Positions 27,104 to 36,110 are shown, counted from the stretch's first letter. The stretch is DNA of 64,000 nucleotides from an uncultured Prevotella sp. (GCA_905234265.1 CAJOHJ010000004.1:173893-237892), one strand, 5' to 3'. Translations and numbers: made by a program. Notes: generated by a model not told the origin, from the letters alone.

Positions 27104-27340
27104 ATGTCAGAAATTGAAAGCAAAGTAAAGGCAATTATTGTTGACAAACTGGGTGTTGACGAATCAGAAGTAAAGCCCGAGGCAAGCTTCACCAACGACC
27201 TTGGTGCAGACTCTTTGGACACCGTTGAGCTGATCATGGAATTCGAGAAGGAATTCGGCATCTCTATCCCCGACGACAAGGCTGAGAAGATTGGCACCGT
27301 AGGAAACGCTATTGCCTATATTGAAGAGAATTCAAAGTAA
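27104..27340 (+). CDS. acpP: Acyl carrier protein
   Basis: 78-aa acidic four-helix carrier of fatty acid synthesis. The phosphopantetheine serine is in [10 protein letters not shown] (Ser at about 37). The start [12 protein letters not shown] is the only one that fits the family. A -7-like TACTTTGCA lies about 85 bp upstream (27019), giving a short AT-rich leader. fabF follows after 139 bp of repeat-filled DNA, then rnc, an order common in bacteria. Confidence 0.96.
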   Translation: MSEIESKVKAIIVDKLGVDESEVKPEASFTNDLGADSLDTVELIMEFEKEFGISIPDDKAEKIGTVGNAIAYIEENSK

Positions 27341-27349
27341 ATACATTCT

Positions 27350-27479
27350 GAATGAAGAATGAAGAGTGAAGAATGAAGAATTTGCTGCCGCCATCGGTGT
27401 GTAGTAAGTTCTTCATTCTTCACTTTTGTATCTGTACAAATATTCTTCATTTTTCATTCTTCATTCTTCATTTTTCATT
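27350..27479. repeat. Heptanucleotide (GAATGAA/TTCATTC) repeats as inverted arms between acpP and fabF
   Basis: The left arm (27350-27380) is four GAATGAA-type heptamers; the right arm (27409-27422 and 27443-27479) is eight TTCATTC-type heptamers in opposite sense. The transcript could fold into a long A-U-rich hairpin ending right at the fabF ATG, which might reduce fabF translation or read-through. Confidence 0.85.
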
Positions 27480-28742
27480 ATGGAACTGAAAAGAGTAGTA
27501 GTAACAGGACTTGGCGCCGTTACGCCACTTGGCAACACTCCCGAGGAGACTTGGAAGAACCTCGTTGCCGGCAAGAGCGGAGCTGCTCCTATACAAAGTT
27601 TCGACACCACCAACTTCAAGACGAAGTTTGCCTGCGAGGTCAAGGACCTGAACGTCAACGACTATCTCGACCGCAAGGAAGCCCGCAAGATGGACCGCTA
27701 CACGCAGCTGGCCCTCATCGCTGCCAAGCAGGCCGTTGAAGACTGCGGCATCGACCTTGACACAGAGGACAAGAACCGCATCGGCGTAGTCTTCGGCGTA
27801 GGCATCGGCGGCATAAAGACCTTCGAGGACGAGGTGAAATACTATGGTGTCCACGAGGCCGAAGGCCCGAAGTTCAATCCCTTCTTCATCCCGAAGATGA
27901 TTGCCGACATTGCTGCCGGCCAGATAAGCATCATGTACGGCTTCCACGGCCCCAACTATATCACGGCCTCAGCCTGCGCATCGTCATCGAACGCACTGGC
28001 CGACGCCTTCAACCTCATCCGCCTGGGCAAGGCCAACATCATTCTCGGCGGCGGTGCCGAGGCAGCCATCTGCGCCTGCGGCGTCGGCGGCTTCAACGCC
28101 ATGCACGCCCTGTCGACACGCAACGACGAGCCTGAGAAGGCCTCGCGCCCGTTCAGCGCCTCACGCGACGGCTTCATCATGGCCGAGGGTGCCGGCTGTC
28201 TGGTTCTTGAAGAGCTGGAGCATGCCAAGGCCCGCGGAGCAAAGATCTACGCCGAAATGGTAGGTGCAGGCATGTCTGCCGACGCTCACCACATCACCGC
28301 CTCCCACCCCGAGGGACTGGGTGCCAAGCTGGTGATGCAGAACGCCCTCGAAGACGCCGGCATGAAGCCCGAGGACATCGACTACATCAACGTCCACGGC
28401 ACATCTACCCACGTTGGCGACATCTCTGAGGCCAAGGCCATCAAGGAAGTCTTCGGCGATGCAGCCTTCAAGCTGAACATCTCCAGCACGAAGTCCATGA
28501 CCGGCCACCTGCTGGGTGCTGCCGGAGCCGTAGAGGCCATGGCCACCGTGCTGGCCGTGAAGAACGACATCGTTCCGCCGACCATCAACCACGAGGACGG
28601 CGACGACGACCCGGAGATTGACTACAACCTGAACTTCACCTTCAACAAGGCTCAGCAGCGCGAGGTCCGCGCCGGACTGTCGAACACCTTCGGCTTCGGC
28701 GGCCACAATGCCTGCGTAGTCTTCAAGAAGTACAACGGCTAA
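27480..28742 (+). CDS. fabF: 3-oxoacyl-[acyl-carrier-protein] synthase II
   Basis: 420-aa condensing enzyme of fatty acid elongation. The thiolase-fold triad is visible: Cys in SACASSSNA (about 168), His in HGTSTHVGD (about 309) and His in SMTGHLLGAAG (about 346), plus the C-terminal NTFGFGGHNA loop. The start at MELKRVVVTG is preferred. The frame continues 18 codons upstream only through the heptamer repeat and encodes FFILHSSFF-type low-complexity sequence. Confidence 0.96.
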   Translation: MELKRVVVTGLGAVTPLGNTPEETWKNLVAGKSGAAPIQSFDTTNFKTKFACEVKDLNVNDYLDRKEARKMDRYTQLALIAAKQAVEDCGIDLDTEDKNRIGVVFGVGIGGIKTFEDEVKYYGVHEAEGPKFNPFFIPKMIADIAAGQISIMYGFHGPNYITASACASSSNALADAFNLIRLGKANIILGGGAEAAICACGVGGFNAMHALSTRNDEPEKASRPFSASRDGFIMAEGAGCLVLEELEHAKARGAKIYAEMVGAGMSADAHHITASHPEGLGAKLVMQNALEDAGMKPEDIDYINVHGTSTHVGDISEAKAIKEVFGDAAFKLNISSTKSMTGHLLGAAGAVEAMATVLAVKNDIVPPTINHEDGDDDPEIDYNLNFTFNKAQQREVRAGLSNTFGFGGHNACVVFKKYNG

Positions 28743-28766
28743 AGTCAGTTCATAGTTAAAAGCTCT

Positions 28767-29780
28767 ATGGACTTTTATAACATCATTGACCGCTGCAGGC
28801 TCTCTTTCCAGAAGGACAAGGAGCTGCGGCGGTCACTCTACGAAATACTCGGGTTCTATCCCCACGACATTTCCCTCTACAAGCAGGCCCTGCTGCACAA
28901 GAGTGCCGGCAAGCGCAACGAGAAAGGACGCCCACTGAACAACGAGCGCCTGGAATTCCTCGGCGACGCCGTGCTCGACTGCGTGGTGGGACACATCGTC
29001 TACAGCCATTTCTCCGGCAAGCGCGAGGGCTTCCTGACCAACACACGCTCGAAGCTCGTGAGCCGCGACACGCTGGGCAAGCTCTCCAAGGAGATGGGGC
29101 TTGCACAGCTCATCAAGTCGGCAGGCCACTCCACGTCCCACAACTCCTACATCAACGGCAACGCCTTTGAGGCACTGGTGGGCGCCGCCTATCTGGACCG
29201 CGGCTACGACGCCTGCATGCGCTTCATGGAGCGGCGCATTCTCTCGCAACTCATCAACATCGACAAGGTGGCCTACAAGGAAGTCAACTTCAAGTCGAAG
29301 CTCCTGGAGTGGAGCCAGAAGAACCGCGTGCAGATGCTGTTCCAGGACCTTCGGCAGGAGAAGGACCAGCAGACGGGCAGCCCCATGTTCACCACCGTGG
29401 TGTCCATCGAGGGCGTCGAAGGCTGCAGCGGCACGGGCTTCTCCAAGAAGGAGAGCCAGCAGAACGCTGCCAAGGAAACCCTGCTGCGCCTGCGCCGCGA
29501 ACCGCAGTTCATCGACGCCGTCTTCGCTGCCAAGGCCGACCGCACCAAGATGGAGGAAGAGCCTGTCATGGCTGCACCCGACGTCGACAAGCTGGAACGC
29601 GAGCAAAAGGCATTCATCGAGTCGCACACTGACGGCAGCGACGCTGCCGACAAGGCTCCCGTTGCCGAAAGCACCATCGACGACGACATGTCGCTCGACG
29701 ACATCACCGCCATGCCTCACGAGAAGACCCGCGAAGAGATTATCGCCGAGGCAGAGGCCGCAGCCTTCGCCGAAGGGTGA
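28767..29780 (+). CDS. rnc: Ribonuclease III with long acidic C-terminal extension
   Basis: Double-strand RNA endonuclease, 337 aa. The RNase III domain spans about 15-165 with the signature ERLEFLGDAVLDC and the second acidic box NAFEALVGAAYLD. The dsRNA-binding domain spans about 175-245 (SKLLEWSQKN; SKKESQQNAAKETL). A usual bacterial RNase III ends there (about 230-250 aa). Here about 90 more residues follow, rich in Asp, Glu and Ala (APDVDKLEREQKAF; DDDMSLDDITAMP), a disordered tail of unknown role. It is 24 bp downstream of fabF. Confidence 0.94.
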   Translation: MDFYNIIDRCRLSFQKDKELRRSLYEILGFYPHDISLYKQALLHKSAGKRNEKGRPLNNERLEFLGDAVLDCVVGHIVYSHFSGKREGFLTNTRSKLVSRDTLGKLSKEMGLAQLIKSAGHSTSHNSYINGNAFEALVGAAYLDRGYDACMRFMERRILSQLINIDKVAYKEVNFKSKLLEWSQKNRVQMLFQDLRQEKDQQTGSPMFTTVVSIEGVEGCSGTGFSKKESQQNAAKETLLRLRREPQFIDAVFAAKADRTKMEEEPVMAAPDVDKLEREQKAFIESHTDGSDAADKAPVAESTIDDDMSLDDITAMPHEKTREEIIAEAEAAAFAEG

Positions 29781-29785
29781 CGGCA

Positions 29786-29812
29786 AAAAATTATCTCTGT
29801 GAGATAATTTTT
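29786..29812. repeat. Single hairpin of the CATGCAGAG repeat family between convergent genes
   Basis: AAATTATCTC-TGT-GAGATAATTT palindrome between the rnc stop and the DUF3109 stop. It corresponds to the palindromic part of the 21-bp arrays and could act as a weak bidirectional terminator. Confidence 0.65.
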
Positions 29813-30425
29813 ATTGCCCTGTCAGCTGTTCGGCAACGTCGCACAGCTCCCGGTACCACTCCTCGCCAAAGCGGCGGATGAGCGGCTCGCGCAAAAACTT
29901 ATAAACGGGAAGGTCGAGAGCCTTCCCTTTTTCTATGGCATCGCTGCAGACGGCCCAGCGGTTGTAGTTCAGCCCCACGAGTCCGCCCTTGAAGCGCTTC
30001 TCGCGAATGGGGTAGAGCGCGCAGCTGATAGGCTTCTGGAAGCGGGTCCTGCCGCTGCGACAAGCTTTCTCCAGCGCGCAGAGGCAGTTGTCGCCGTCGT
30101 AGCAGGTGAACACGCAGTCCTTGCCGCGGACGATGCTCGTCACCAGCTCGCCGTCGCGGTCGGTGTAGCAGACTCCCTGCCTGTCGATGACGCTCTGCGC
30201 CGATGCCGACAGGTCTGGCCACACGGCGTCCAGCGCATCCTCGATGGCGGCCACCTCGTCCATGGTCACCGGCGCGCCGGCGTCGCCCTCCACGCAGCAG
30301 ATGCCCTTGCACCGCTCGTAGTCGCAGCAGAAGCGCTCGGTAATGATTTCCGACGATATCAGCACGCCGCCGACATCCATAATCGGGGGCAGTGCGCCCA
30401 CGGGCTTTTCGGTTATTTCTTTCAT
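29811..30425 (-). CDS. DUF3109 family cysteine-rich protein
   Basis: 204 aa with many cysteines in conserved blocks: RFCCDYERCKGICCVEGDAGAP (about 32-53), DCVFTCYDGDNCLCALEKAC (about 104-123) and SCALYPIR. This matches DUF3109, a widespread Bacteroidetes family suspected of metal or Fe-S binding like the YkgJ/CxxCxxCC group. No signal peptide. It is convergent with rnc; the 5' side has a heptamer repeat. Function unknown. Confidence 0.85.
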   Translation of the reverse strand: MKEITEKPVGALPPIMDVGGVLISSEIITERFCCDYERCKGICCVEGDAGAPVTMDEVAAIEDALDAVWPDLSASAQSVIDRQGVCYTDRDGELVTSIVRGKDCVFTCYDGDNCLCALEKACRSGRTRFQKPISCALYPIREKRFKGGLVGLNYNRWAVCSDAIEKGKALDLPVYKFLREPLIRRFGEEWYRELCDVAEQLTGQ

Positions 30426-30451
30426 CTTATATATAATTCAAGCTTCGCCTG

Positions 30452-30505
30452 CTTATTTACTATTTAACTATGTACTATTTATTATTTACGATTGGACTAT
30501 TGGGT
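30452..30505. repeat. ACTATTT-type heptamer repeat between ung and the DUF3109 gene
   Basis: ACTA/ATTA/ACGA blocks recur at 7-8 bp spacing six times across the short gap, ending at the ung stop codon. It is degenerate but has the same heptamer period seen at other loci. Confidence 0.5.
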
Positions 30506-30507
30506 TA

Positions 30508-31176
30508 TCACCACTTGATTGGCTCAACACCGTTTTGCTCCAGATACTGGTTGCAGCGCGAAAACTGGTGCTGGCCGAACCAGCCGCCGCGGTTGGCCGA
30601 GAGCGGCGATGGATGGACAGACTCCAGCACGAGGTTGCGCTGACGGTCAATCATATATGCCTTCGAGCGCGCATATCCGCCCCAGAGCATGTAGACAAGA
30701 TGCTCGCGGCCGGCGGCCAGTGCGCGGATGGCGGCGTCGGTGAACTGCTGCCACCCCAGCGTGGAGTGGCTGTTGGCCTGATGTGCGCGGACGGTGAGCG
30801 TGGCGTTGAGCAGCAGCACGCCCTGCCGCGCCCAGCGCTCAAGATTGCCGCTCTGGGGAATGGGAGTGCCGAGGTCGGCCTGGATTTCCTTGAAGATGTT
30901 CTGCAGCGACGGCGGAAACAGAACGCCGTCCTGCACCGAGAAGCTCAGTCCGTGGGCCTGGCCCGGCTCATGGTAGGGGTCCTGCCCGATGATGACTACT
31001 TTCACCCTGTCAAAGGGACACAGGTTGAAAGCATTGAAAATCTGACGGCCGGGAGGATAGCACGTGCCTGAGGCATACTCCCTGCGGACGGCGGCCGTCA
31101 GCTGCTCGAAGTAGGGCTTCACGAACTCATCGCCGAGACGCAAGGCCCACGAGGGTTCTATCCGAACGTTTGCCAT
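30508..31176 (-). CDS. ung: Uracil-DNA glycosylase
   Basis: Family 1 UDG that removes uracil from DNA to start base-excision repair. 222 aa. The catalytic water-activating motif GQDPYHEPGQAHGLSFSV is at about 63-80 and the DNA-intercalation loop HPSPLSANRG at about 188. The start at MANVRIEPSW is supported by a strong promoter 67 bp upstream that is shared in sequence with cysS. Confidence 0.97.
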   Translation of the reverse strand: MANVRIEPSWALRLGDEFVKPYFEQLTAAVRREYASGTCYPPGRQIFNAFNLCPFDRVKVVIIGQDPYHEPGQAHGLSFSVQDGVLFPPSLQNIFKEIQADLGTPIPQSGNLERWARQGVLLLNATLTVRAHQANSHSTLGWQQFTDAAIRALAAGREHLVYMLWGGYARSKAYMIDRQRNLVLESVHPSPLSANRGGWFGQHQFSRCNQYLEQNGVEPIKW

Positions 31177-31242
31177 TTCTGAATTGCAGTCTACGAATTT
31201 TGGTGTCCTTGTGTGATTTCTGCATTTAATTGCTTGTTGCTT

Positions 31243-31274
31243 GCAAAATTACGGAAAAACGAGAGCAGAACAAA
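31243..31274 (-). promoter_or_regulatory. ung promoter
   Basis: On the minus strand: TTTG, a 19-bp spacer beginning TTCTGCTCTCGTTT, then TAATTTTG. Almost the same 32-bp string as the cysS promoter, including the normally unconserved spacer. Confidence 0.8.
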
Positions 31275-31347
31275 AAGAAAAAATTCTTTTTTTCTGCCGA
31301 GGGCCAAGTAAGTTCGCGATTTATTCGCAAAGTTAAGGAAAACTTAC

Positions 31348-31355
31348 TAACTTTG
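31348..31355 (+). promoter_or_regulatory. Symporter gene -7 box
   Basis: TAACTTTG, 22 bp before the ATG at 31378. There is no TTTG at the expected -33 spacing. Confidence 0.5.
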
Positions 31356-31377
31356 CAAGCAAACTAAACAGACATTA

Positions 31378-32805
31378 ATGGATACCATCAATGAATTCTT
31401 TTCGCTGCTGAGCGGCCTGCTGTGGGGATGGCCCATGATAGTCCTGCTGCTCGGCACGCACATCTTCCTCACCTTCCGGCTGCGCATTCCACAGCGCAAG
31501 CTGCTCACGGGCATACGCCTGTCGGTGCAGAAAGACTCCGAGGCCAGCGGCGACGTCAGCCAGTTCGGCGCCCTGGCAACGGCACTGGCAGCAACAATAG
31601 GCACTGGCAACATCGTCGGCGTTGCCACTGCCGTGGCACTGGGAGGACCGGGCGCGGTGCTGTGGTGCTGGCTGACGGGACTCTTCGGCATGTCGACGAA
31701 ATATGCCGAGGGACTGCTGGCAGTGAAATACCGCGTCAGGGGCAGCGACGGCCACACCTACGGCGGCCCCATGTATGCCCTGGAGCGCGGACTGGGCATG
31801 AAGTGGCTGGCAGTGCTGTTCGCCGTGTTCACGGCACTGGCCTCCTTCGGCATCGGATGCACGGTGCAGGCCAACTCGATAGCCCTGCTGGCCAGCGAGA
31901 CCTTCGGCACCCCGACGTGGGCCGTGGGCATCATGCTCTGCATACTCACCTCGGCGGTAATATTAGGCGGCGTGAAGAGCATCTCGCGCGTTTGCACCAT
32001 ACTGGTGCCGTTCATGGCCGTGCTGTATGTTGCCGGCTGCATCATCATCCTCTGCCTCAACGCCGCCTATGTGTGGCCGGCACTGCAGCTGATAGTCACT
32101 TCGGCATTCAACCCGTCGGCAGCCGGCGGAGGCTTCGTGGGCGCCACGGTGATGATGGCGGCACGCTACGGCATCGCACGCGGACTGTTCTCCAACGAGA
32201 GCGGCATGGGCTCTGCACCCATCGTGGCGGCGGCGGCACAGACGCGCAACCCCGTCAGACAGGCACTCGTCAGCAGCACCGGAACCTTCTGGGACACGGT
32301 GGTCATCTGCGCAATGACGGGACTGGTGCTCGTCAGCAGCATTCTCGCCTACCCTGACATCACCTACGCCGACGGCGCTGCGCTCACCAAGGTGGCTTTC
32401 TCTAAAATTCCGTACGTAGGAGCGCCACTGCTGGCCTTCGGAATACTCACCTTCGCCTTCAGCACCATTCTGGGATGGAGCTACTATGGCGAAAGTGCCG
32501 TGAACTACATCGAAGGCAGGCGCATCAACCGCTTCTACCGCATTCTGTACATCGTGGCCCTCTTCTTCGGCAGCATCATCAACCTCGACATCATCTGGAA
32601 CATTGCCGACTGCATGAATGCGCTGATGGCAATACCGAACCTGGTGTCGCTGCTGCTGCTCAGCGGCGTGGCTGCCAGGGAAACCAGAAAATTCCTGTGG
32701 AACGGAAGCCTCGACGACAACTGGGACAGCCTCGACGACAACGACGGCAGCTCAGATGGCAACGTCAGCGGCGGCGGACCAATATGCGGGCATCAACAGC
32801 CGTAA
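31378..32805 (+). CDS. Sodium:alanine/glycine symporter family (AgcS)
   Basis: 475-aa polytopic inner-membrane transporter of the AGCS family that imports alanine or glycine with Na+. About eleven hydrophobic segments; the family signature is GNIVGVATAVALGGPGAVLWCW with the GMSTKYAEG loop (about 75-110). The SNESGMGSAPIVAAAAQT and GWSYYGESAVNY motifs are also present. The C-terminus is an odd acidic tail encoded by three 21-bp tandem units, and the stop overlaps the convergent acyl-CoA synthetase gene by 41 bp. Confidence 0.93.
   Translation: MDTINEFFSLLSGLLWGWPMIVLLLGTHIFLTFRLRIPQRKLLTGIRLSVQKDSEASGDVSQFGALATALAATIGTGNIVGVATAVALGGPGAVLWCWLTGLFGMSTKYAEGLLAVKYRVRGSDGHTYGGPMYALERGLGMKWLAVLFAVFTALASFGIGCTVQANSIALLASETFGTPTWAVGIMLCILTSAVILGGVKSISRVCTILVPFMAVLYVAGCIIILCLNAAYVWPALQLIVTSAFNPSAAGGGFVGATVMMAARYGIARGLFSNESGMGSAPIVAAAAQTRNPVRQALVSSTGTFWDTVVICAMTGLVLVSSILAYPDITYADGAALTKVAFSKIPYVGAPLLAFGILTFAFSTILGWSYYGESAVNYIEGRRINRFYRILYIVALFFGSIINLDIIWNIADCMNALMAIPNLVSLLLLSGVAARETRKFLWNGSLDDNWDSLDDNDGSSDGNVSGGGPICGHQQP
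32707..32769. repeat. Three 21-bp units encoding the acidic C-terminal tail of the symporter
   Basis: Units start at 32707, 32728 and 32749 and encode SLDDNWD, SLDDNDG, SSDGNVS. The first two share most bases. The array reaches into the last bases of the convergent acyl-CoA synthetase gene. Confidence 0.8.
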
Positions 32806-34873
32806 CGTCGTTCTCGTCGGCCAGCAGCGGGTTGATGTCCATCTCCTTGATTTCGGTGGCAAAGCGCAGCAGCGTCGACAGGCGCACAATGATTTCTGCA
32901 AACTTGCGCTCGTTGACGCCCTGCTGTCCGCGCGTGCCTTTTATTATCTTGTATCCGCGCAGCGAGTGTATCATGCTGTATGCCTCATTTGCCGACAAGG
33001 GCGCCAGGCCGCTTGACACGTCGCGCAGCACCTCCACGAAAATGCCGCCAAGTCCGCACAGCACGACATGGCCGAAGCGAGGCTCATACTTGGCACCGAT
33101 GAACAGCTCGGTGCCGCGCAGCATCTTCTGAACCATCACGCCCGTGGCGTCCGGTATCTGCATCATGCGGTCGAACTCCAGCGCAAGATGCTCCGGGGTG
33201 CGCACGTTCAGCGTAACACCTCCCACATCGCTCTTATGCACAGGCCCAACCACCTTGGCAACCACCGGGAAGCCGCAGCTGTCGGCAAACTGCAGCAGCT
33301 CGTCCTTGCTGCTGCTGACCATTTCCGGCACCGTGGGAATGCCGGCACTCTCCAATAGCTGGTGGACATGGTGAGGGGCTATGTAGCCTCCGTCGCTGCC
33401 GTCGGCAAGCTGCGGCAGATTGTCGATGATGCGCCTTATGCGCGGCACGTCGACACCATGCACCACTACCTGCTGGTCGGCAGGCTCAGGGGTTCGCATT
33501 ATCTGCGTCAGCGCAGTGGCAAGCGTCACCTCGTCGCTGAAGTTCACGTGGCCGCGCTTCAGGAACTCATGCACCTCGGGGCCTGCGGTGCTGACGCTTG
33601 GCAGAATGGGGAAGATGGGCTTGCTGCAGGTCTTTATCTTCTCATGCAGGACATCGTAGACTTCAAAGATTTTCACCAGCCCCGGCGTTCCGAAAATCAC
33701 CATTATGGCGTCTATCTCCGGAAACTTCTGCTCGCACCAGTCTATGGCCATTGCCAGGTGTTCGGCAGTGCCTGTTGCCAGAATGTCTATGGGGTTTGCC
33801 ACCGACGATCCTGGCAAGAGCTGCTGCTTCAGCTCGTCGGCAGCGGCACCCGTCAGCGGCGGCACCTTCATGCCTCCCTTCGACAGCGCGTCGGTGAGCA
33901 TCACGCCGGGGCCTCCGGCATGCGTGACGATGGCAAAGGAGGTAAGGTGGTGGGTGGTGGGTGATGGGTGATGGACTGTGTCCATTACCTTGAAGATGCA
34001 GCCCACGGTGGTAAGCTCCTCACGCGAGAAGCAGCGCACGATGCCTGCCTTGCGGAACAATGCCTCTACGGCAGAGTCGCTGGAGGCTATGGCTCCCGTG
34101 TGGCTCGACGCCGCACGGCTGCCGCTCTCGCTGGAGCCGGCCTTGATGGCGGCTATGCGGCAGCCCTTGCGGATGAGCGACGTGGCGTGATAGAGCATCT
34201 TGTCGGGGTCGCTGATGTTCTCGATGTATAGCAGCTTCACCGGCGAGTCATGCTCAGGGTCGTAGTTCTCGTCCATGTATTCCAGCACGGTCTCAATGCC
34301 TATCTGGTGGCCATTGCCAACAGACCAGACGCTGTTGAACTGCAGGCCCTTGGTGACGGCACTCTCCAGAATGAACACAGCGGTGGCTCCCGAACTGCTG
34401 ATGAAGTCGACTCCCTTTTCGTCGAGCGGCGGAATGGGCTTGGTGAACACGGAGTGGTGCCAGCGCGTCAGCAGTCCGATGCAGTTAGGCCCTATCAGCG
34501 AACAGCCATACTGCCGGCAGGTGTCCAGAATGCGCTGCTCCAGGGCGGCACCCTCGGGGGTCTCCTCGCTGAAGCCGGCGGAGATGATGATGAAGGCGCG
34601 CACCTGCCGCTCACGGGCCAGGAAGTCTACATAGTCGGGGCAGAAGCGTGCGGCAACCACGAGGATGGCAAGGTCGGTGGGCGGCAGGTCCTTGATGTCG
34701 TGCAAGGCCTTTATGCCCTGCACCTCCTCCTCTTTAGGGTTCAGCACGCGGAGTTCTCCCTGGAAGTTTCCGTCGATAAGGTTGCGCACCACTGCGCCGC
34801 CGGGCTTGTGGACATTGTTGGAACCGCCAATGACGACGATGCTTTCCGGCTGTAGAAGTTGCTTGTTGATCAT
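32765..34873 (-). CDS. NDP-forming acyl-CoA synthetase (acetate--CoA ligase family)
   Basis: 702 aa from MINKQLLQPESIVVIG; the upstream extension through the promoter is rejected. Fused alpha-beta ADP-forming acyl-CoA synthetase. CoA-binding domain about 1-130, succinyl-CoA-ligase-like flavodoxin domains about 140-450 with the phospho-histidine loop THAGGPGVM, then a C-terminal ATP-grasp domain (about 480-702). It interconverts acyl-CoA + ADP + Pi with acid + ATP, so it could conserve energy from acetyl- or propionyl-CoA. A short His/Pro/Thr insert (HHPSPTTHH, about 300-310) just before THAGGPG is encoded by heptamer repeats. Confidence 0.9.
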   Translation of the reverse strand: MINKQLLQPESIVVIGGSNNVHKPGGAVVRNLIDGNFQGELRVLNPKEEEVQGIKALHDIKDLPPTDLAILVVAARFCPDYVDFLARERQVRAFIIISAGFSEETPEGAALEQRILDTCRQYGCSLIGPNCIGLLTRWHHSVFTKPIPPLDEKGVDFISSSGATAVFILESAVTKGLQFNSVWSVGNGHQIGIETVLEYMDENYDPEHDSPVKLLYIENISDPDKMLYHATSLIRKGCRIAAIKAGSSESGSRAASSHTGAIASSDSAVEALFRKAGIVRCFSREELTTVGCIFKVMDTVHHPSPTTHHLTSFAIVTHAGGPGVMLTDALSKGGMKVPPLTGAAADELKQQLLPGSSVANPIDILATGTAEHLAMAIDWCEQKFPEIDAIMVIFGTPGLVKIFEVYDVLHEKIKTCSKPIFPILPSVSTAGPEVHEFLKRGHVNFSDEVTLATALTQIMRTPEPADQQVVVHGVDVPRIRRIIDNLPQLADGSDGGYIAPHHVHQLLESAGIPTVPEMVSSSKDELLQFADSCGFPVVAKVVGPVHKSDVGGVTLNVRTPEHLALEFDRMMQIPDATGVMVQKMLRGTELFIGAKYEPRFGHVVLCGLGGIFVEVLRDVSSGLAPLSANEAYSMIHSLRGYKIIKGTRGQQGVNERKFAEIIVRLSTLLRFATEIKEMDINPLLADENDVTAVDARILVRRR
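33946..33973. repeat. Four CAYCACC-type heptamers inside the acyl-CoA synthetase gene
   Basis: On the coding (minus) strand: CATCACC twice then CACCACC twice, encoding HHPSPTTHH. It is the same heptamer family as in pdxB, 7.6 kb away in an unrelated enzyme. Confidence 0.85.
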
Positions 34874-35051
34874 AGCTGTAGGCTCTGTTAGTAGTTGTTT
34901 TTGCAAAAATAATACATTTTTATAATAAAAAACATTCTTTTCCGACTTTTCTGAGCCATAATTTTGCAATGTCAAGTTAGCAATGTGCCATGTTTTCAGA
35001 ATAAATAACAAAATTAATCCACGAAGTCGAAGATTTTTCTGATTTATTTCA

Positions 35052-35059
35052 TAACTTTG
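35052..35059 (+). promoter_or_regulatory. mdh -7 box
   Basis: TAACTTTG, 59 bp before the mdh ATG, in a 244-bp AT-rich divergent region shared with the acyl-CoA synthetase gene. Confidence 0.55.
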
Positions 35060-35117
35060 CCCTCGCAAAATGTTATTTCCCACATTAATAATACACTAAA
35101 TAACAAACATACACTTT

Positions 35118-36110
35118 ATGGCATTCTTAACAAATGACAAGCTCACCATCGTCGGCGCCGCCGGCATGATAGGCTCAAACATGGCTCAGTCGGCTCTGAT
35201 GATGGGGCTGACCAGTGAAATCTGTCTTTACGACGTGTTCTCTCCCGAGGGCGTGGCAGAGGAAATGCGCCAGAGCGGTTTCGACAATGTGAACATAGTA
35301 GCTACAACAAATGCCGAGGAGGCTTTCCGCGGAGCAAAATACATCATCTCCAGCGGCGGCGCACCAAGAAAGGCAGGCATGACTCGCGAGGACCTGCTGG
35401 CCGGCAACTGCAAGATTGCCGAGGAGCTGGGACAGAACATCAAGAAGTACTGCCCGGACGTGAAGCACGTCGTGATTATCTTCAACCCTGCCGACCTCAC
35501 CGGCCTGGTGACGTTGCTCTACTCAGGCTTGAAGCCTGGCCAGGTGACAACACTCGCAGGCCTTGACACCACACGCCTGCAGTCGGCACTGGCAAAGAAG
35601 TTCGGAGTCATGCAGAACGAGATTACGGGCTGCGCAACCTACGGCGGACACGGCGAGCAGATGGCTGTCTTCGGAAGCCACGTAGTCGTTGCCGGACGCA
35701 AGCTCACAGACATCATAGGCACCAAGGAATTCCCCGCAGAAGAGTGGGAGCAGATGAAGACCGACGTCACCAAGGGCGGCGCTAAGATTATCGAGCTGCG
35801 CGGACGCTCAAGCTTCCAAAGCCCCTCGTACCTCTCTGTTGAGATGATACGCTCGGCAATGGGCGGCGAGCCTTTCCGCTTCCCGGTAGGCACATACGTG
35901 AAGACCGACAAGTACGACCACATCATGATGGCCATGAAGACCACTCTCGACGAGCAGGGCGCACGCTTCGAGGTGCCTCAGGGCACGGCCGAGGAGAATG
36001 CCAAGCTGGACGCCAGCTACGAGCATCTCTGCAAGATGCGCGACGAGCTGGTGACACTGAACATCGTGCCGCCAATCTCTGAGTGGAGCAAAATCAACCC
36101 CAACCTGTAA
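35118..36110 (+). CDS. mdh: Malate dehydrogenase
   Basis: 330-aa NAD-dependent LDH/MDH-family enzyme. Rossmann loop IVGAAGMIGSNMAQ (about 11-24), the acidic NAD ribose ligand in CLYDVFS, the mobile-loop arginine in GGAPRKAGMTREDLL, and the active-site histidine in CATYGGHGEQMAVFGS (about 178). It reduces oxaloacetate to malate in the reductive branch that leads to fumarate and succinate, fitting fermentation in this group. Some relatives are annotated lactate/malate dehydrogenase; the Arg-rich mobile loop favours malate. Confidence 0.92.
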   Translation: MAFLTNDKLTIVGAAGMIGSNMAQSALMMGLTSEICLYDVFSPEGVAEEMRQSGFDNVNIVATTNAEEAFRGAKYIISSGGAPRKAGMTREDLLAGNCKIAEELGQNIKKYCPDVKHVVIIFNPADLTGLVTLLYSGLKPGQVTTLAGLDTTRLQSALAKKFGVMQNEITGCATYGGHGEQMAVFGSHVVVAGRKLTDIIGTKEFPAEEWEQMKTDVTKGGAKIIELRGRSSFQSPSYLSVEMIRSAMGGEPFRFPVGTYVKTDKYDHIMMAMKTTLDEQGARFEVPQGTAEENAKLDASYEHLCKMRDELVTLNIVPPISEWSKINPNL

